Numbered from the stretch's first letter, positions 8,112-17,660 are shown. The stretch is 64,000 nt of DNA from CAYMZZ01 sp964395095 (GCA_964395095.1 CAYMZZ010000016.1:1-64000); one strand, 5' to 3'. Notes: a model not told the origin generated them from the letters alone. Made by a program: numbers and translations.

Positions 8112-8774
8112 ATGCTAACAGGAGACTTACAAACCCAAGCGCTTCCCTGTCTGCGCCCGGATGATACCATCGACCAGGCCATGCAGCTCATGAGCGATAA
8201 CCAGGTAACTCATTTGCCAGTGTCTGACAATGAGCTGTTTCTGGGTTTATTGAGCGAAGATGAACTACTGCAGGCTGAAGATGCGAATGGTACTGTTGCC
8301 GAACTATTACCCACCCTGGGCAATCTGTCGGTGAAAATGAGCGACCATTTTCTCAAAGCCTTTCAACTGGCCGCGGAAAATGATTTGAGCGTGGTGCCTA
8401 TTACTGATAATGAAAACAAGTTTATCGGAGCCATTACCTATGCCGATTTGCTGAAGCAGGCCGCCGGCTTTATGAGCCTGAATGCACCCGGAGCCCTGAT
8501 TGTACTCGAAATGGATAGTAACCAGTACTCTTTCAACGAGATAAGCAAACTGGTGGAAACCAATGACGCTCAAATCACGCAATTGAATACCACCAATGAC
8601 CCCGAAACCGGTATTATGCAAGTGACCATACGTGTGAATAAGCCGGAAGTTTCCGATATTGTAGCTACATTCCAGCGCTACGAGTATAACGTGAAGTATT
8701 ATTTTGGCGAAGAGATCTATACCAACGAGCTGCGTGATAACTACGAAAACCTGATGAATTATCTTCGAATCTAA
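8112..8774 (+). CDS. CBS-pair protein with C-terminal ACT-like domain
   Basis: Two CBS motifs (about residues 1-55 and 60-122, second with SVVPITDNENKFIGAITYADLL) followed by an ACT-like region (GALIVLEMDSNQYSFNEISKLVE onward). CBS pairs usually bind adenine nucleotides and regulate a partner; the partner here is unknown. I prefer ATG 8112 because AAAGGAG lies 9 bp before it and MLTGDLQTQALPCLRP matches relatives; an ATG at 8064 overlapping the hydrolase stop is the alternative. It sits close to nadK and the BamA block, as in several Bacteroidota. Confidence 0.88.
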   Translation: MLTGDLQTQALPCLRPDDTIDQAMQLMSDNQVTHLPVSDNELFLGLLSEDELLQAEDANGTVAELLPTLGNLSVKMSDHFLKAFQLAAENDLSVVPITDNENKFIGAITYADLLKQAAGFMSLNAPGALIVLEMDSNQYSFNEISKLVETNDAQITQLNTTNDPETGIMQVTIRVNKPEVSDIVATFQRYEYNVKYYFGEEIYTNELRDNYENLMNYLRI

Positions 8775-8807
8775 ATTCAGGTCGTGGCAGTGGAATGTGA
8801 ACCGGGG

Positions 8808-10271
8808 ATGCAGAGAGAACTGAAATATGGTATTTGGCTCATGATAGCGATTGCCTGCTGCCAGCAACTGTGCGGCCAGTCGACTAATGGCAAGAACTCC
8901 CGCGAAGAAGCCCCCGAATTTATCGACTATTCCAAACCCATTCCCCCGGCACCAGACGATAAGCTGTTTGTTGTACGCGACATTGTAGTGGAGGGCAACA
9001 AACGTACCAAAACCAGTATAATTCTCCGTGAACTGTTTTTCAAAACCGGCGATGCCATGCTGCTGCAGGACCTGGTCCGCCGTTTTGAAGGCTCGCGTCA
9101 GCAATTGATGAATACCGCTCTTTTTCATGAAGTGGTGGTAACCCTGAAAAGCTTCAGCGGATATAATGTGGATATTCTGATTACGGTGAAGGAAAGATGG
9201 TATATCTGGCCCGTACCTTATTTCAAACCCGTAGATCGCAACCTCAACCAGTGGCTGGTAGAGCAAAATGCGAGTTTCGACCGTGTGAACTATGGGCTCA
9301 AGATGCTGCACAACAATACTACCGGCCGCAACGATAAATTGCGGGTATGGCTCATACATGGGTATACGCGGCAGCTCGCACTCAATTATGACCGGCCATA
9401 TATCGACAAGAAGATGAAATGGGGCCTTAACCTGGGCCTTAGCATGGGCAAGAACCGTGAGATTAATTACAATACCATCGACGATAAACAGGCATTTCTA
9501 AAGGATGGCGATTACCTGCGCAATTTCACCACGGCCTATGCCGAACTGATCTACCGGCCTAAAATCTGGACCAAGCACCGCTTCGGAATCGCCTATGGCC
9601 GCGAGGAAGTAGCCGATACAGTGGTAACCCTGAATCCTTATTATTTCGCACAACAACGCAAAAGGGTAGCTTATCCGGAGTTTTATTACGGAATGTCGTA
9701 TTATAATCTCGACTATATTCCCTATCCCACACGTGGCTATGCGGCAGAGATCATGCTCAACAAGCGCGGCTTCAGCAAAGCCATGAATCTTTGGCAACTA
9801 ACGGTAAAAGGTTCCGGCAACTGGCCACTGGGCGCCAAAACCTTTGCGAGTGTGAATGCTTTTGGCACCATCAAACTGCCCTTTAACCAACCATATTATA
9901 ATCGTCGGCTCCTGGGCTATTCCGATGTGTTTATGCAGGGCTACGAATACTATGTAGTGGATGGTATGGCCGGTGGCTACGTGAAAGCCGCCCTGGGCCG
10001 CAAACTTTTTGGCTTTAAAGTGGGTATACCCGGCACCCGAAAGCTGGCTCCCCAAAAAATTCCCTTCAACATCTACACCAGGGTGTATGGTAATGCCGGT
10101 TACATTTACAACAAATTCCCCGGCGAAAACATCCTGGCCAACCGCATGCTCTATTCTACCGGGATCGGTATAGATATCGTGACGATTTACGACTTTACCT
10201 TTAAATTCGAATGGTCGTTTAATCAGCTTGGGCAGAATGGATTGTTTTTGCACAGGAAAACATTGTTTTGA
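8808..10271 (+). CDS. BamA/TamA-like outer-membrane protein with one POTRA domain
   Basis: A 487-residue exported protein. ATG 8808 starts a signal peptide (YGIWLMIAIACCQQLCGQS); a GTG 24 bp earlier is less likely. Residues ~55-130 form one POTRA domain (VVRDIVVEGNKRTKTSIILRE ... VDILITVKER). The rest alternates aromatic and polar residues as in a 16-stranded barrel of the Omp85 superfamily and ends HRKTLF with a terminal Phe, typical for outer-membrane insertion. It is shorter than BamA and has one POTRA rather than five, so it is a paralogue of unknown substrate. Its TGA is followed at once by a GTTGTAA heptamer array. Confidence 0.85.
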   Translation: MQRELKYGIWLMIAIACCQQLCGQSTNGKNSREEAPEFIDYSKPIPPAPDDKLFVVRDIVVEGNKRTKTSIILRELFFKTGDAMLLQDLVRRFEGSRQQLMNTALFHEVVVTLKSFSGYNVDILITVKERWYIWPVPYFKPVDRNLNQWLVEQNASFDRVNYGLKMLHNNTTGRNDKLRVWLIHGYTRQLALNYDRPYIDKKMKWGLNLGLSMGKNREINYNTIDDKQAFLKDGDYLRNFTTAYAELIYRPKIWTKHRFGIAYGREEVADTVVTLNPYYFAQQRKRVAYPEFYYGMSYYNLDYIPYPTRGYAAEIMLNKRGFSKAMNLWQLTVKGSGNWPLGAKTFASVNAFGTIKLPFNQPYYNRRLLGYSDVFMQGYEYYVVDGMAGGYVKAALGRKLFGFKVGIPGTRKLAPQKIPFNIYTRVYGNAGYIYNKFPGENILANRMLYSTGIGIDIVTIYDFTFKFEWSFNQLGQNGLFLHRKTLF

Positions 10272-10445
10272 GTTGTAAGTTGTAAGTAATAAGTGGGGGC
10301 CTGAATCGTGAATCGTGAATCGTGAATCGTGAATCGTGAGTATTGGATTCGCAAGGGCAAATCTTATGCATCACGCTCCCAGCTCAAAACCTAAAACTTA
10401 AAACTTCCAACAGTTCAACGATTCAACAATTCAACAAATCAACAA
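10272..10445. repeat. Composite array spacer (GTTGTAA, GTGAATC, AAACTTA, AATTCAAC units)
   Basis: Four array types in one spacer: GTTGTAAGTTGTAAGTAATAAG (10273-10295), five GTGAATC heptamers (10302-10340), CTAAAACTTAAAACTT (10389-10405) and octamers of ATTCAACA (10413-10445). The last octamer ends at the nadK start codon. Confidence 0.88.
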
Positions 10446-11324
10446 ATGAAAATCGCCATATACGGCCGGGTAATAGATGAAGGACAGCAACAGGATTTGC
10501 AGATCTTTTTTGATGAATTGGAAAAGCAGGAGATGGAGCCGGTATTGTTCAGGGATTATTATGAACAGATCAGGCATACAGTACGCCTGCCCGCCAATAC
10601 GGGTTTGTTTGAAAAATCGGCTGACCTTAATGGCGAAGTGGAGTTTATTGTGAGCCTTGGGGGCGATGGCACATTGCTCGATACCGTTACACTGGCCCGC
10701 GACAAGGGTATACCCATCATGGGCATCAATTTTGGCCGTTTGGGCTTTTTGGCCAGCATTGGTAAGGAGGATGTGCGCGAAGCGGTGCAGGCCATGGCCC
10801 GCCGCAGCTATGTAGTGGATAAGCGAACCCTGATTCACCTTGAATCGGACCTGCCCCTGTTTGGCGAAATACCTTACGGCCTCAACGAATTTGCCATCCA
10901 CAAGCGCGATATCGCTTCCATGATAAAAATCCATACCTATATCAATGGCGAATTTCTGAATACCTATTGGGCTGATGGACTGATAGTAGCCACCCCCACC
11001 GGATCAACCGGCTATTCGCTGAGCTGTGGCGGTCCCATTCTGTTTCCCGATACGGGAAGTTTTGTTATTACCCCCGTGGCGCCCCATCACCTCAATGTGC
11101 GACCCATTGTTGTTCCCGACGATAATGTCATTTCTTTTGAAGTAGAAAGTCGCACGGGCGACATCATTTGCGCGCTCGACTCGCGCAGGGAGATGGCCGG
11201 AAAGAATGTATCCCTCGCCGTGCGTAAAGAAAACTTCTGCATCAGCCTGCTGCGTATCAGCGAAAACAGCTTTTTACAAACCCTTCACAGCAAGCTCACC
11301 TGGGGGGTCGACAAACGAAATTAA
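10446..11324 (+). CDS. nadK: NAD kinase
   Basis: NAD kinase phosphorylates NAD+ to NADP+ in the cytoplasm. The 292-residue protein has the GGDGTLL motif (residues 72-78, D74 the catalytic Asp), FGRLGFLA after it, the NE motif (GLNEFAIHKRD) and PTGSTGYSLSCGGP. Length is normal. It heads the cluster nadK / DUF6089 / uppS / bamA / skp / skp, a familiar Bacteroidota order. The start ATG directly follows an octamer array. Confidence 0.97.
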   Translation: MKIAIYGRVIDEGQQQDLQIFFDELEKQEMEPVLFRDYYEQIRHTVRLPANTGLFEKSADLNGEVEFIVSLGGDGTLLDTVTLARDKGIPIMGINFGRLGFLASIGKEDVREAVQAMARRSYVVDKRTLIHLESDLPLFGEIPYGLNEFAIHKRDIASMIKIHTYINGEFLNTYWADGLIVATPTGSTGYSLSCGGPILFPDTGSFVITPVAPHHLNVRPIVVPDDNVISFEVESRTGDIICALDSRREMAGKNVSLAVRKENFCISLLRISENSFLQTLHSKLTWGVDKRN

Positions 11325-11390
11325 CGGTAGGCCGATAAAAGAAAATTGCTATTTTGCCGTTCTATTTATTTGGACATTAGAATTCTGGTT

Positions 11391-12251
11391 ATGATGAAAA
11401 GGATCTCTGGCCTCGCACTGGGCCTGGCTGTTGCTGTTTTGAGCGCACAATCCGTTAAGGCTCAGGATGCCATTGTGCAGGAAGGGGAATTTGGTATAGG
11501 CCTGGGCGCCGCTCATTATTTTGGCGATCTCAACACCACCGCATCCCTCAACCGTCCTAAAATGGCGGCTACCGTCTTTTTCCGAAAGAATTTTAACAAT
11601 TATGTTTCCGGCCGTATCGGCGCCAGCTTTGCCCGTGTTGGTTATTCGGATATCTACAACGATCACAACGAATACATGCGTCGCCGCAACCTTAGCTTCA
11701 ACAGCAATGTTTGGGAGCTTTCCCTGCAGGGCGATTTCAATTTCTTCCGCTTTATGCCAGGTGAACCCGGTTACCATTTCACGCCCTATGTAACCCTGGG
11801 TGCCGGTATCTTTAGCTATGATCCTTTTGCTTATCTCAACAACGAAAAAATTTACCTGCGCCAACTGGGCACGGAAGGGCAGGGCAGCAGCCTCTATCCC
11901 GACCGCAAACAATATAGCAGCATGGGCGTCAGCTTTCCTATAGGTGTGGGAATTAAGTATGCCCTGAATGAACGGATCAATATTGGCTTTGAAGTATTGC
12001 ATCGATTCACCAATACCGATTATCTGGATGATGTGAGCAAGACCTATGTGGATCCTTCTGTGTTTCCTACCAACGCCGATGGATCACCCTCCGCCGCATT
12101 TCTGCTCCACGACCGAAGCTATGAGGTGGGCGAACCTATTGGGCTTGCCGGCCGCCAGCGGGGCAATAGCCGCCAGAAAGACCAGTTTGTAACGGCGATG
12201 TTTCATGTAACCTTTAACCTGCAGTCGTACAGGTGCCCGACAGCGAATTGA
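11391..12251 (+). CDS. DUF6089 family outer-membrane beta-barrel protein
   Basis: A 286-residue protein: signal peptide (MMKRISGLALGLAVAVLSAQ, cleavage near VKAQ), then GEFGIGLGAAHYFGDLN, a hallmark opening of the DUF6089 barrel family, and alternating beta strands to the end. Relatives lie at this same position between nadK and uppS; some are described as PorG-like proteins of the type IX secretion machinery. A T9SS role here is inference. It starts at the tandem ATGATG at 11391. Confidence 0.85.
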   Translation: MMKRISGLALGLAVAVLSAQSVKAQDAIVQEGEFGIGLGAAHYFGDLNTTASLNRPKMAATVFFRKNFNNYVSGRIGASFARVGYSDIYNDHNEYMRRRNLSFNSNVWELSLQGDFNFFRFMPGEPGYHFTPYVTLGAGIFSYDPFAYLNNEKIYLRQLGTEGQGSSLYPDRKQYSSMGVSFPIGVGIKYALNERINIGFEVLHRFTNTDYLDDVSKTYVDPSVFPTNADGSPSAAFLLHDRSYEVGEPIGLAGRQRGNSRQKDQFVTAMFHVTFNLQSYRCPTAN

Positions 12252-12261
12252 TGGGTGGTTT

Positions 12262-12452
12262 TAAGTTGTAAGTTATAAGTTGTAAGTTTTAAGTGAAACA
12301 GTAGTCGGGTAGTTATGGGTTAAACTGAAGTTGTGACCTCACGGCTATCTATTTTATTCAAAATCAGCGGCATACTCTTATACTCATCAGCATCTTACCC
12401 GACCTGCTGCATCCCTGGCACTTAAAACTTACCACTTATAACTTACAACTTA
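12262..12452. repeat. 34-bp inverted heptamer arrays flanking a 123-bp core
   Basis: Left arm 12262-12295 and right arm 12419-12452 are each built of TAAGTTG/TAAGTTA-like heptamers and are reverse complements over 34 bp with one mismatch. Inside, GTCGGGTAG (near 12307) pairs again with CTTACCCGAC (near 12394), so the spacer can fold as a nested hairpin between DUF6089 and uppS. Confidence 0.9.
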
Positions 12453-12479
12453 TTTCAAGCCGGTTTGCATCAAAACAAA

Positions 12480-12487
12480 TACCTTTG
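12480..12487 (+). promoter_or_regulatory. -7 promoter box TACCTTTG for uppS
   Basis: Perfect TAnnTTTG match 34 bp before the uppS ATG at 12522. It supports that start over upstream in-frame TTG codons, which lie in or before the box. Confidence 0.65.
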
Positions 12488-12521
12488 CTCCCCTGTAAAA
12501 CCCGCATGGGATAAAGCTTCT

Positions 12522-13277
12522 ATGGCTTCATTGTTGGAAAAGATAGACAAGGACCGGCTTCCCCGGCATATTGCCATCATCATGGATGGTAATGGTCGTT
12601 GGGCAAAAGACCAGGGGCAGGACCGGCTCTATGGCCATTTTCATGGCGTGGAGAGCGTGCGGAATATTGTGGAAGGTTGTGCTGAATTAGAAGTGGGTTA
12701 TTTAACGCTCTATGCATTTTCAACCGAGAACTGGGACCGGCCTGAATATGAAGTGGTGGGTTTGATGGAATTGCTGGTGAATACCATTCGGCAGGAAGTG
12801 GAGAGCCTGCATAAGAATAATATTAAGCTGCATGTTATTGGCGACATGAACATGCTGCCCGATTACGCGAAGCAGGAATTGCAGGAAGCGCTTGACTTTA
12901 CCAGCAGGAATACGGGTCTCAACCTGATTATGGCCCTGAGCTATAGCGGGCGTTGGGAGTTGCTGAATGCCGTAAAAAGCATCGCTTATGAGGTAAAGGA
13001 GGGGCGAATGGGTGTGGAAGAAATAGATCAGAGTACCCTGCAACGCTACCTGGCTACCAGTAATTTTCCTGATCCGGAACTGATGATACGCACCAGCGGT
13101 GAATACCGCATCAGTAATTTCCTCCTCTATCAGTTGGCTTATGCGGAACTCTACTTTACGCAGGTACGCTGGCCCGATTTCAGAAAGGAAAACCTGTACG
13201 AAGCCATCCTGGATTATCAAAACCGTGAACGCCGTTTCGGTAAGACAAGTGACCAACTCAGTCCCACGGAACATTAA
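12522..13277 (+). CDS. uppS: Isoprenyl transferase (undecaprenyl diphosphate synthase)
   Basis: A cis-prenyltransferase adding isopentenyl units to farnesyl diphosphate to make undecaprenyl diphosphate, the lipid carrier for peptidoglycan and other glycans. Motifs: HIAIIMDGNGRWAK with catalytic D22, FSTENW, and near the end RTSGEYRISNFLLYQLAYAE. About 251 residues, normal. The start at ATG 12522 matches family length. It is followed by a strong terminator, so bamA has its own transcription start. Confidence 0.97.
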   Translation: MASLLEKIDKDRLPRHIAIIMDGNGRWAKDQGQDRLYGHFHGVESVRNIVEGCAELEVGYLTLYAFSTENWDRPEYEVVGLMELLVNTIRQEVESLHKNNIKLHVIGDMNMLPDYAKQELQEALDFTSRNTGLNLIMALSYSGRWELLNAVKSIAYEVKEGRMGVEEIDQSTLQRYLATSNFPDPELMIRTSGEYRISNFLLYQLAYAELYFTQVRWPDFRKENLYEAILDYQNRERRFGKTSDQLSPTEH

Positions 13278-13283
13278 ATAAAT

Positions 13284-13332
13284 AAAACCCTGTATCAGGG
13301 GCCGGTTCAGCCAGCCCCTGATACAGGGTTTT
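13284..13332. terminator. Strong terminator after uppS (19-bp perfect stem)
   Basis: AAAACCCTGTATCAGGGGC (13284-13302) pairs perfectly with 13314-13332 across an 11-nt loop; A-tract on the left and T-tract on the right make it potentially bidirectional. It separates uppS from bamA. Confidence 0.93.
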
Positions 13333-13462
13333 AACAAAGGATTTCGATATTTACCGTTAATTTGCCGGCTCGACCGCCTTGTCGGCAAAGCCGGTATTCA
13401 TAAGCTAATTAACTAATTGTGAACCGCTAAGGGCGGGATTTGACTGACTTGAACAACAAACC

Positions 13463-16201
13463 ATGCGACGAATTCTATTCCGGGCAACTGCTCTGGTGAC
13501 TTTGCTGATGACAGTGATGCTGACCGCACAGGCACAGGATCCGGATACCACCAAACCTACTTCGGTTGACCCCCGCCTGATTGAATGGGAAAATTCTACC
13601 CAGCCCCGCGAGTACGTTATTGGCGAAGTGAGTGTAACCGGTGTTCGCTATCTCGACTCTGCCATCGTACTTTCTATATCCGGATTACAGCCAGGACAAA
13701 AATTTGTTCACCCCGGCACCGATATTTTCTCCCGTGCCATCAACAATATGTGGCGTCAAAAACTGTTTGGCGATGTGCAGATCTATGCCACTCGCATACA
13801 GGGTAACCGTGTCGATTTTGAGGTGAGTGTGGAAGAAAGGCCGCGACTGGGCTCTTTCAAGTTTTTTGGAATCAAGAAAGCAGATGCGGAAGAACTGGCG
13901 GGCAAGATTGGCCTCACCAAGGGTACCATCATTACCGAAAACATGCGCCGTAATGTGGTGGAGATCACCAATTCCTTTTATAAGGAAAAGGGATTTCAAA
14001 ACATGACGGTCAATATCATTGAGCGCCCCGATCCTTCTATCCCCAACTCGAATGTGATGAACATCTATGTGAACAAGGGAAAGAAAGTGAAGATCGACGA
14101 AGTGAATTTCTATGGCAACGAAACCGTGAATGGTCTGAAGCTGAAGAAACAACTGAAAGGAACAAAGGAAATGAGCAAGCTCACGCTGTTCCCCAACCAG
14201 TATAAAAGCACCTATGGAAGCAGCGACCACATGAGCTTTAAGGAATACGTGAATGACTGGGGCTTCCTGTCGCTCACCAAGACCAAACAACTACTCGATC
14301 CCTATATCCGACTCAAGCTCTTCAGCTCCGCCAAATTCAATCCCAAGAAGTACGATGAAGACAAGCAGAAGCTGCTGCAATATTACAATTCATTAGGCTA
14401 CCGCGATGCCCGTATTGTGGAAGACACCATCGTGATGGATACAGCCGATGCCCGCCTCTATGTAGATATTAAGGTAGACGAAGGACGTAAATACTATTTT
14501 GGCAATATTACCTGGAAGGGGAATGCCAAATTCTCCGATTCACTGTTGAATGTGGTGTTGGGAATCCAAAAAGGCGATATCTATAATGTGGACATCCTGA
14601 ACCGCCGACTCGGTAAGGAAATGTCGCAGGATGGGGGTGATATTTCTGCCTTCTACCAGGATGATGGTTATCTCTTCTTCCGGGTGGAGCCCGTGGAAAC
14701 GGCCGTGTACAACGATACCATCGATCACGAGATCCGCATTACCGAAGGTCCGCAGGCACGTATCAAAAACGTAACCATATCGGGCAACGAGCGAACCAAG
14801 GACCATGTGATCCGACGCGAATTGCGTACGGTACCGGGCGACCTGTTTAACCGCTCGCAACTGATCCGCTCCATTCGAGAACTGGGCAACCTGCAATATT
14901 TTAACCAGGAAACCATTAACCCCGGTGTGGTACCCAACCCGGATGATGGTACGGTGGATATCAACTGGACCGTGGAAGAAAGATCCTCCGACCAGTTGGA
15001 GCTCTCTGCCGGTTGGGGTGGCGGTATTGGCCTTACCGGTACACTGGGTGTTACCTTCAACAATTTTTCGATCAGGAATATCTGGAAAAAATCGGCCTGG
15101 GATCCGCTGCCTACTGGCGATGGACAGAAACTTAGCCTTCGCTTACAATCGAATGGCCGTGCCTTCCGTTCTTACAACTTCTCGTTTACTGAGCCCTGGC
15201 TGGGTGGTAAGAAGCGTAATTCCTTTACTATTGCCTATAACAATAGTAAGTATTCGAATGCCTTCGACTTCCTCACCGGTCGTTTCGATAATGCCCGTTC
15301 CGATACCAATTATCTGAAAGTGCAGGGCTTTTCGGTATCGCTGGGTAAGCAATTGAAATGGCCCGATGATTATTTCAGCCTCGTTTATTCACTCAACTTT
15401 ACGCAATACAAGCGCCGCAACTATGGTATATTTCAGGGTGTGAGCGATGATGGTGTTTCCAACAACTTCAGCATGAAGATTGCGCTGCAGCGTTCTTCGG
15501 TATTCGACCCCATCTTCCCGCGCAGTGGTAGTAATATGGTGGCCAGTGTGCAGTTTACGCCGCCCTATTCGCTCTTCAATCCCGACCTGGTGAATTCGGA
15601 TGATCCCTATCGGAATCCCGAATACCATAAATGGCGTTTCAATGCGGAATGGTATGTGCCCCTGGGCCGCCCGATGGGAGCGGAAAAGAACCGGCAGTTT
15701 GTGTTGAAGCTGGCAGCCAAGTACGGCTTCATGGGCCGTTACAACCGCAAGCTCGACTATTCGCCCTTTGAGCGCTTCCAGGTGGGTGATGCGGGCCTGA
15801 CCAACAACTTTGGTTTGCTCGGCTACGACATTATCGCGCATCGTGGTTACCCGGTATATCAAACATCGGATCCTACCATCAACCCCGATCAGCAACAGGC
15901 CAGTCGCTTCTTCACCATATTCAACAAGTACCAGTTGGAGTTGCGCTATCCGCTGGTGACCAACCCGGGTAGCACCATCTATGGACTGGCCTTCTTTGAA
16001 GCCGCCAATGGCTGGTTCGATTTCCGCGACTATAATCCCTTCCGCCTGCGCCGCAGTGCGGGTGTGGGTATGCGATTCTTCCTGCCCATGTTTGGTTTGC
16101 TTGGCTTCGACTATGGTATCGGTTTCGACCGTATTCAACCCGGCCAGGGCCTGAAGAATGCGAGCCGCTTTACCTTCATGCTTGGATTTGAACCGGAATA
16201 A
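13463..16201 (+). CDS. bamA: Outer membrane protein assembly factor BamA
   Basis: BamA folds and inserts beta-barrel proteins into the outer membrane. The 912-residue protein has a signal peptide (residues 1-24, ...TAQAQD), a periplasmic region to ~500 long enough for five POTRA domains (e.g. VGEVSVTGVRYLDS, IKNVTISGNERTKDHVIRRELRT), and a C-terminal barrel from ~515 (LELSAGWGGGIGLTGTLGV) to FTFMLGFEPE. It is longer than E. coli BamA (~810), as usual in Bacteroidota. Two Skp-like chaperones follow, the standard partners for client delivery. Confidence 0.97.
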   Translation: MRRILFRATALVTLLMTVMLTAQAQDPDTTKPTSVDPRLIEWENSTQPREYVIGEVSVTGVRYLDSAIVLSISGLQPGQKFVHPGTDIFSRAINNMWRQKLFGDVQIYATRIQGNRVDFEVSVEERPRLGSFKFFGIKKADAEELAGKIGLTKGTIITENMRRNVVEITNSFYKEKGFQNMTVNIIERPDPSIPNSNVMNIYVNKGKKVKIDEVNFYGNETVNGLKLKKQLKGTKEMSKLTLFPNQYKSTYGSSDHMSFKEYVNDWGFLSLTKTKQLLDPYIRLKLFSSAKFNPKKYDEDKQKLLQYYNSLGYRDARIVEDTIVMDTADARLYVDIKVDEGRKYYFGNITWKGNAKFSDSLLNVVLGIQKGDIYNVDILNRRLGKEMSQDGGDISAFYQDDGYLFFRVEPVETAVYNDTIDHEIRITEGPQARIKNVTISGNERTKDHVIRRELRTVPGDLFNRSQLIRSIRELGNLQYFNQETINPGVVPNPDDGTVDINWTVEERSSDQLELSAGWGGGIGLTGTLGVTFNNFSIRNIWKKSAWDPLPTGDGQKLSLRLQSNGRAFRSYNFSFTEPWLGGKKRNSFTIAYNNSKYSNAFDFLTGRFDNARSDTNYLKVQGFSVSLGKQLKWPDDYFSLVYSLNFTQYKRRNYGIFQGVSDDGVSNNFSMKIALQRSSVFDPIFPRSGSNMVASVQFTPPYSLFNPDLVNSDDPYRNPEYHKWRFNAEWYVPLGRPMGAEKNRQFVLKLAAKYGFMGRYNRKLDYSPFERFQVGDAGLTNNFGLLGYDIIAHRGYPVYQTSDPTINPDQQQASRFFTIFNKYQLELRYPLVTNPGSTIYGLAFFEAANGWFDFRDYNPFRLRRSAGVGMRFFLPMFGLLGFDYGIGFDRIQPGQGLKNASRFTFMLGFEPE

Positions 16202-16234
16202 GCAGCTTATATTTAAACCTGAAAATTCAGATAT

Positions 16235-16750
16235 ATGAAAAAGATTGTATTGCTGGCCGTTTTGGGCATTTTGTTGGGAAATATGGCCATAGCCCAGCGC
16301 TATGCCATCATCGATACCCGCTATATCCTCGATAAAATGCCCGAATACAGCACCGCACAAAAGCAACTCGATGATATTGCGGCCGGCTGGCAAAAGGAAA
16401 TCGACAATAAGCAGGCCACGCTCGATAAAATGTACCGTGAATACGATGCCGAGGAAGTGATGCTGAGTGAGGAGCTGAAGAAAAAGCGCCAGGACCAGCT
16501 CTTTATACTGGAAAAGGAATTGCGCGATTTGCAGCGTCAACGCTTTGGTTTTGAGGGCGATCTGTTTAAGAAAAGGCAGGAATTGATCAAGCCCGTGCAG
16601 GATAAAGTGTACAATGCGGTACAGAAGATCGCCACCCAGCGGGGCTACGACTTTGTGCTCGACAAAAGTGAAGGAATTACCGTTATCTTTGCCGACCCCA
16701 AACTGGATAAGAGCGATGATATCCTGAAAGAACTGGGAGTGCGCAATTGA
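16235..16750 (+). CDS. OmpH/Skp family periplasmic chaperone 1
   Basis: A 171-residue exported protein: signal peptide (VLLAVLGILLGNMAIAQ), then RYAIIDTRYILDKMPEY, the usual Bacteroidota OmpH start, a long charged coiled-coil (about 45-115) and a C-terminal strand segment (RGYDFVLDKSEGITVIF). Skp proteins hold unfolded outer-membrane proteins in the periplasm on the way to BamA. It lies 33 bp after bamA. Confidence 0.93.
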   Translation: MKKIVLLAVLGILLGNMAIAQRYAIIDTRYILDKMPEYSTAQKQLDDIAAGWQKEIDNKQATLDKMYREYDAEEVMLSEELKKKRQDQLFILEKELRDLQRQRFGFEGDLFKKRQELIKPVQDKVYNAVQKIATQRGYDFVLDKSEGITVIFADPKLDKSDDILKELGVRN

Positions 16751-16852
16751 TACGAATGTTAAAAGAATCAAAAGACGCAACTAAAAAGCGAACTAACTAC
16801 TCTTAATATCAAAAATTCGAAAGGCCTGAAAGGCACCAAAAGAACACAACTC

Positions 16853-17392
16853 ATGAAAAAATTGAAAGCACTCGCATTTGCGGTTTGCCTGGTAGTAGCA
16901 GCTAATCAGTCGATGGCCCAAACCAAGATCGCATACCTGAATTTTGAAGAAGTGATCGGCCTGATGCCCGCCACTGCGAAAATTGATTCGCTGGTAGAGC
17001 GTTTTGTGGTAGATACCATTGATGTGGAATACAATGTGTTGCTGGAAAACTATCAGTTTAAAGACAGCGCATATCGGGATTCTGTTCGTACCCCCAAGTC
17101 GGTACGCGATGAAATAGCCAAGGAATTGCCCGGCTATATCTACCAGATCACCAACTGGAACCAGATCCGCGACCAGGCCATTCAGAATAAGCAGCAGGAA
17201 TTGCTGGCGCCCATCTACCGCCAGGTGATGGATGCAGTAAGGGCTGTATCAAAAGAAAAAGGCTATAGCCATGTGCTGGCCCGCGAAGCCCTGATTGTAA
17301 TGCCTGATACGGATAATATTACCGATGCGGTGATCAAGAAACTAAACCTGAAGCGACCTCCCGCACCACAACAGGGAGCACCTCGCCCTTAA
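16853..17392 (+). CDS. OmpH/Skp family periplasmic chaperone 2
   Basis: A 179-residue second OmpH copy: signal peptide (LKALAFAVCLVVAANQSMAQ), TKIAYLNFEEVIGLMP, coiled-coil middle, GYSHVLAREALIVMPDTDNI and a proline-rich tail (KRPPAPQQGAPRP). Twin OmpH genes after bamA are usual in the phylum. A strong terminator follows and closes the block. In related genomes murI comes next; here an islet of ~7.7 kb separates them. Confidence 0.92.
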   Translation: MKKLKALAFAVCLVVAANQSMAQTKIAYLNFEEVIGLMPATAKIDSLVERFVVDTIDVEYNVLLENYQFKDSAYRDSVRTPKSVRDEIAKELPGYIYQITNWNQIRDQAIQNKQQELLAPIYRQVMDAVRAVSKEKGYSHVLAREALIVMPDTDNITDAVIKKLNLKRPPAPQQGAPRP

Positions 17393-17411
17393 TAAAACGA
17401 TCTATACAAGG

Positions 17412-17439
17412 AAGCCCGGCAGCGATGCCGGGCTTTTTT
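17412..17439 (+). terminator. Rho-independent terminator after the second ompH
   Basis: AAGCCCGGC / GCCGGGCTT stem (17412-17435) with a 6-nt loop and a run of six T, 20 bp after the stop codon. Confidence 0.93.
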
Positions 17440-17660
17440 GTGAGTAGTGAGTGGGGAGTAGGGAGTGGGGATTACGGGATGTGAGGCGCGTGACACCTGA
17501 GTCGTGAAACGTGAATTGTGAGCCGTGAGTACTACTATAAGGCCGCCGCGGCGGGCGACATATACCATGGTCGTCCGATAGAGCGACCCGATGTGGGTGA
17601 CACGTGAATCGTGAGGCATGAATCGTGAGTGGTTAGTCCGCTCCGCCGCGGCGGAGCGGG
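17440..17660. repeat. Mixed heptamer array with GC-rich palindromes
   Basis: Degenerate GTGAGTA/GGGAGTA units (17440-17470) pass into GTGAATC/GTGAGCC units (17480-17530 and 17602-17630). Between them is GGCCGCCGCGGCGGGCGACA and a CATATACCATGGTCG segment. At 17638-17659 lies a perfect 22-bp palindrome, CCGCTCCGCCG and its complement. Confidence 0.8.

Noticed and set aside
15389..16780. Long minus-strand open frame (463 codons) opposite the bamA 3' end and skp
   Set aside because: It is antisense to two clear genes, has no recognisable domain, and its composition follows the other strand's codons.
17638..17659. 22-bp GC palindrome as a terminator
   Set aside because: No T-run follows on either strand; kept only as a palindrome.
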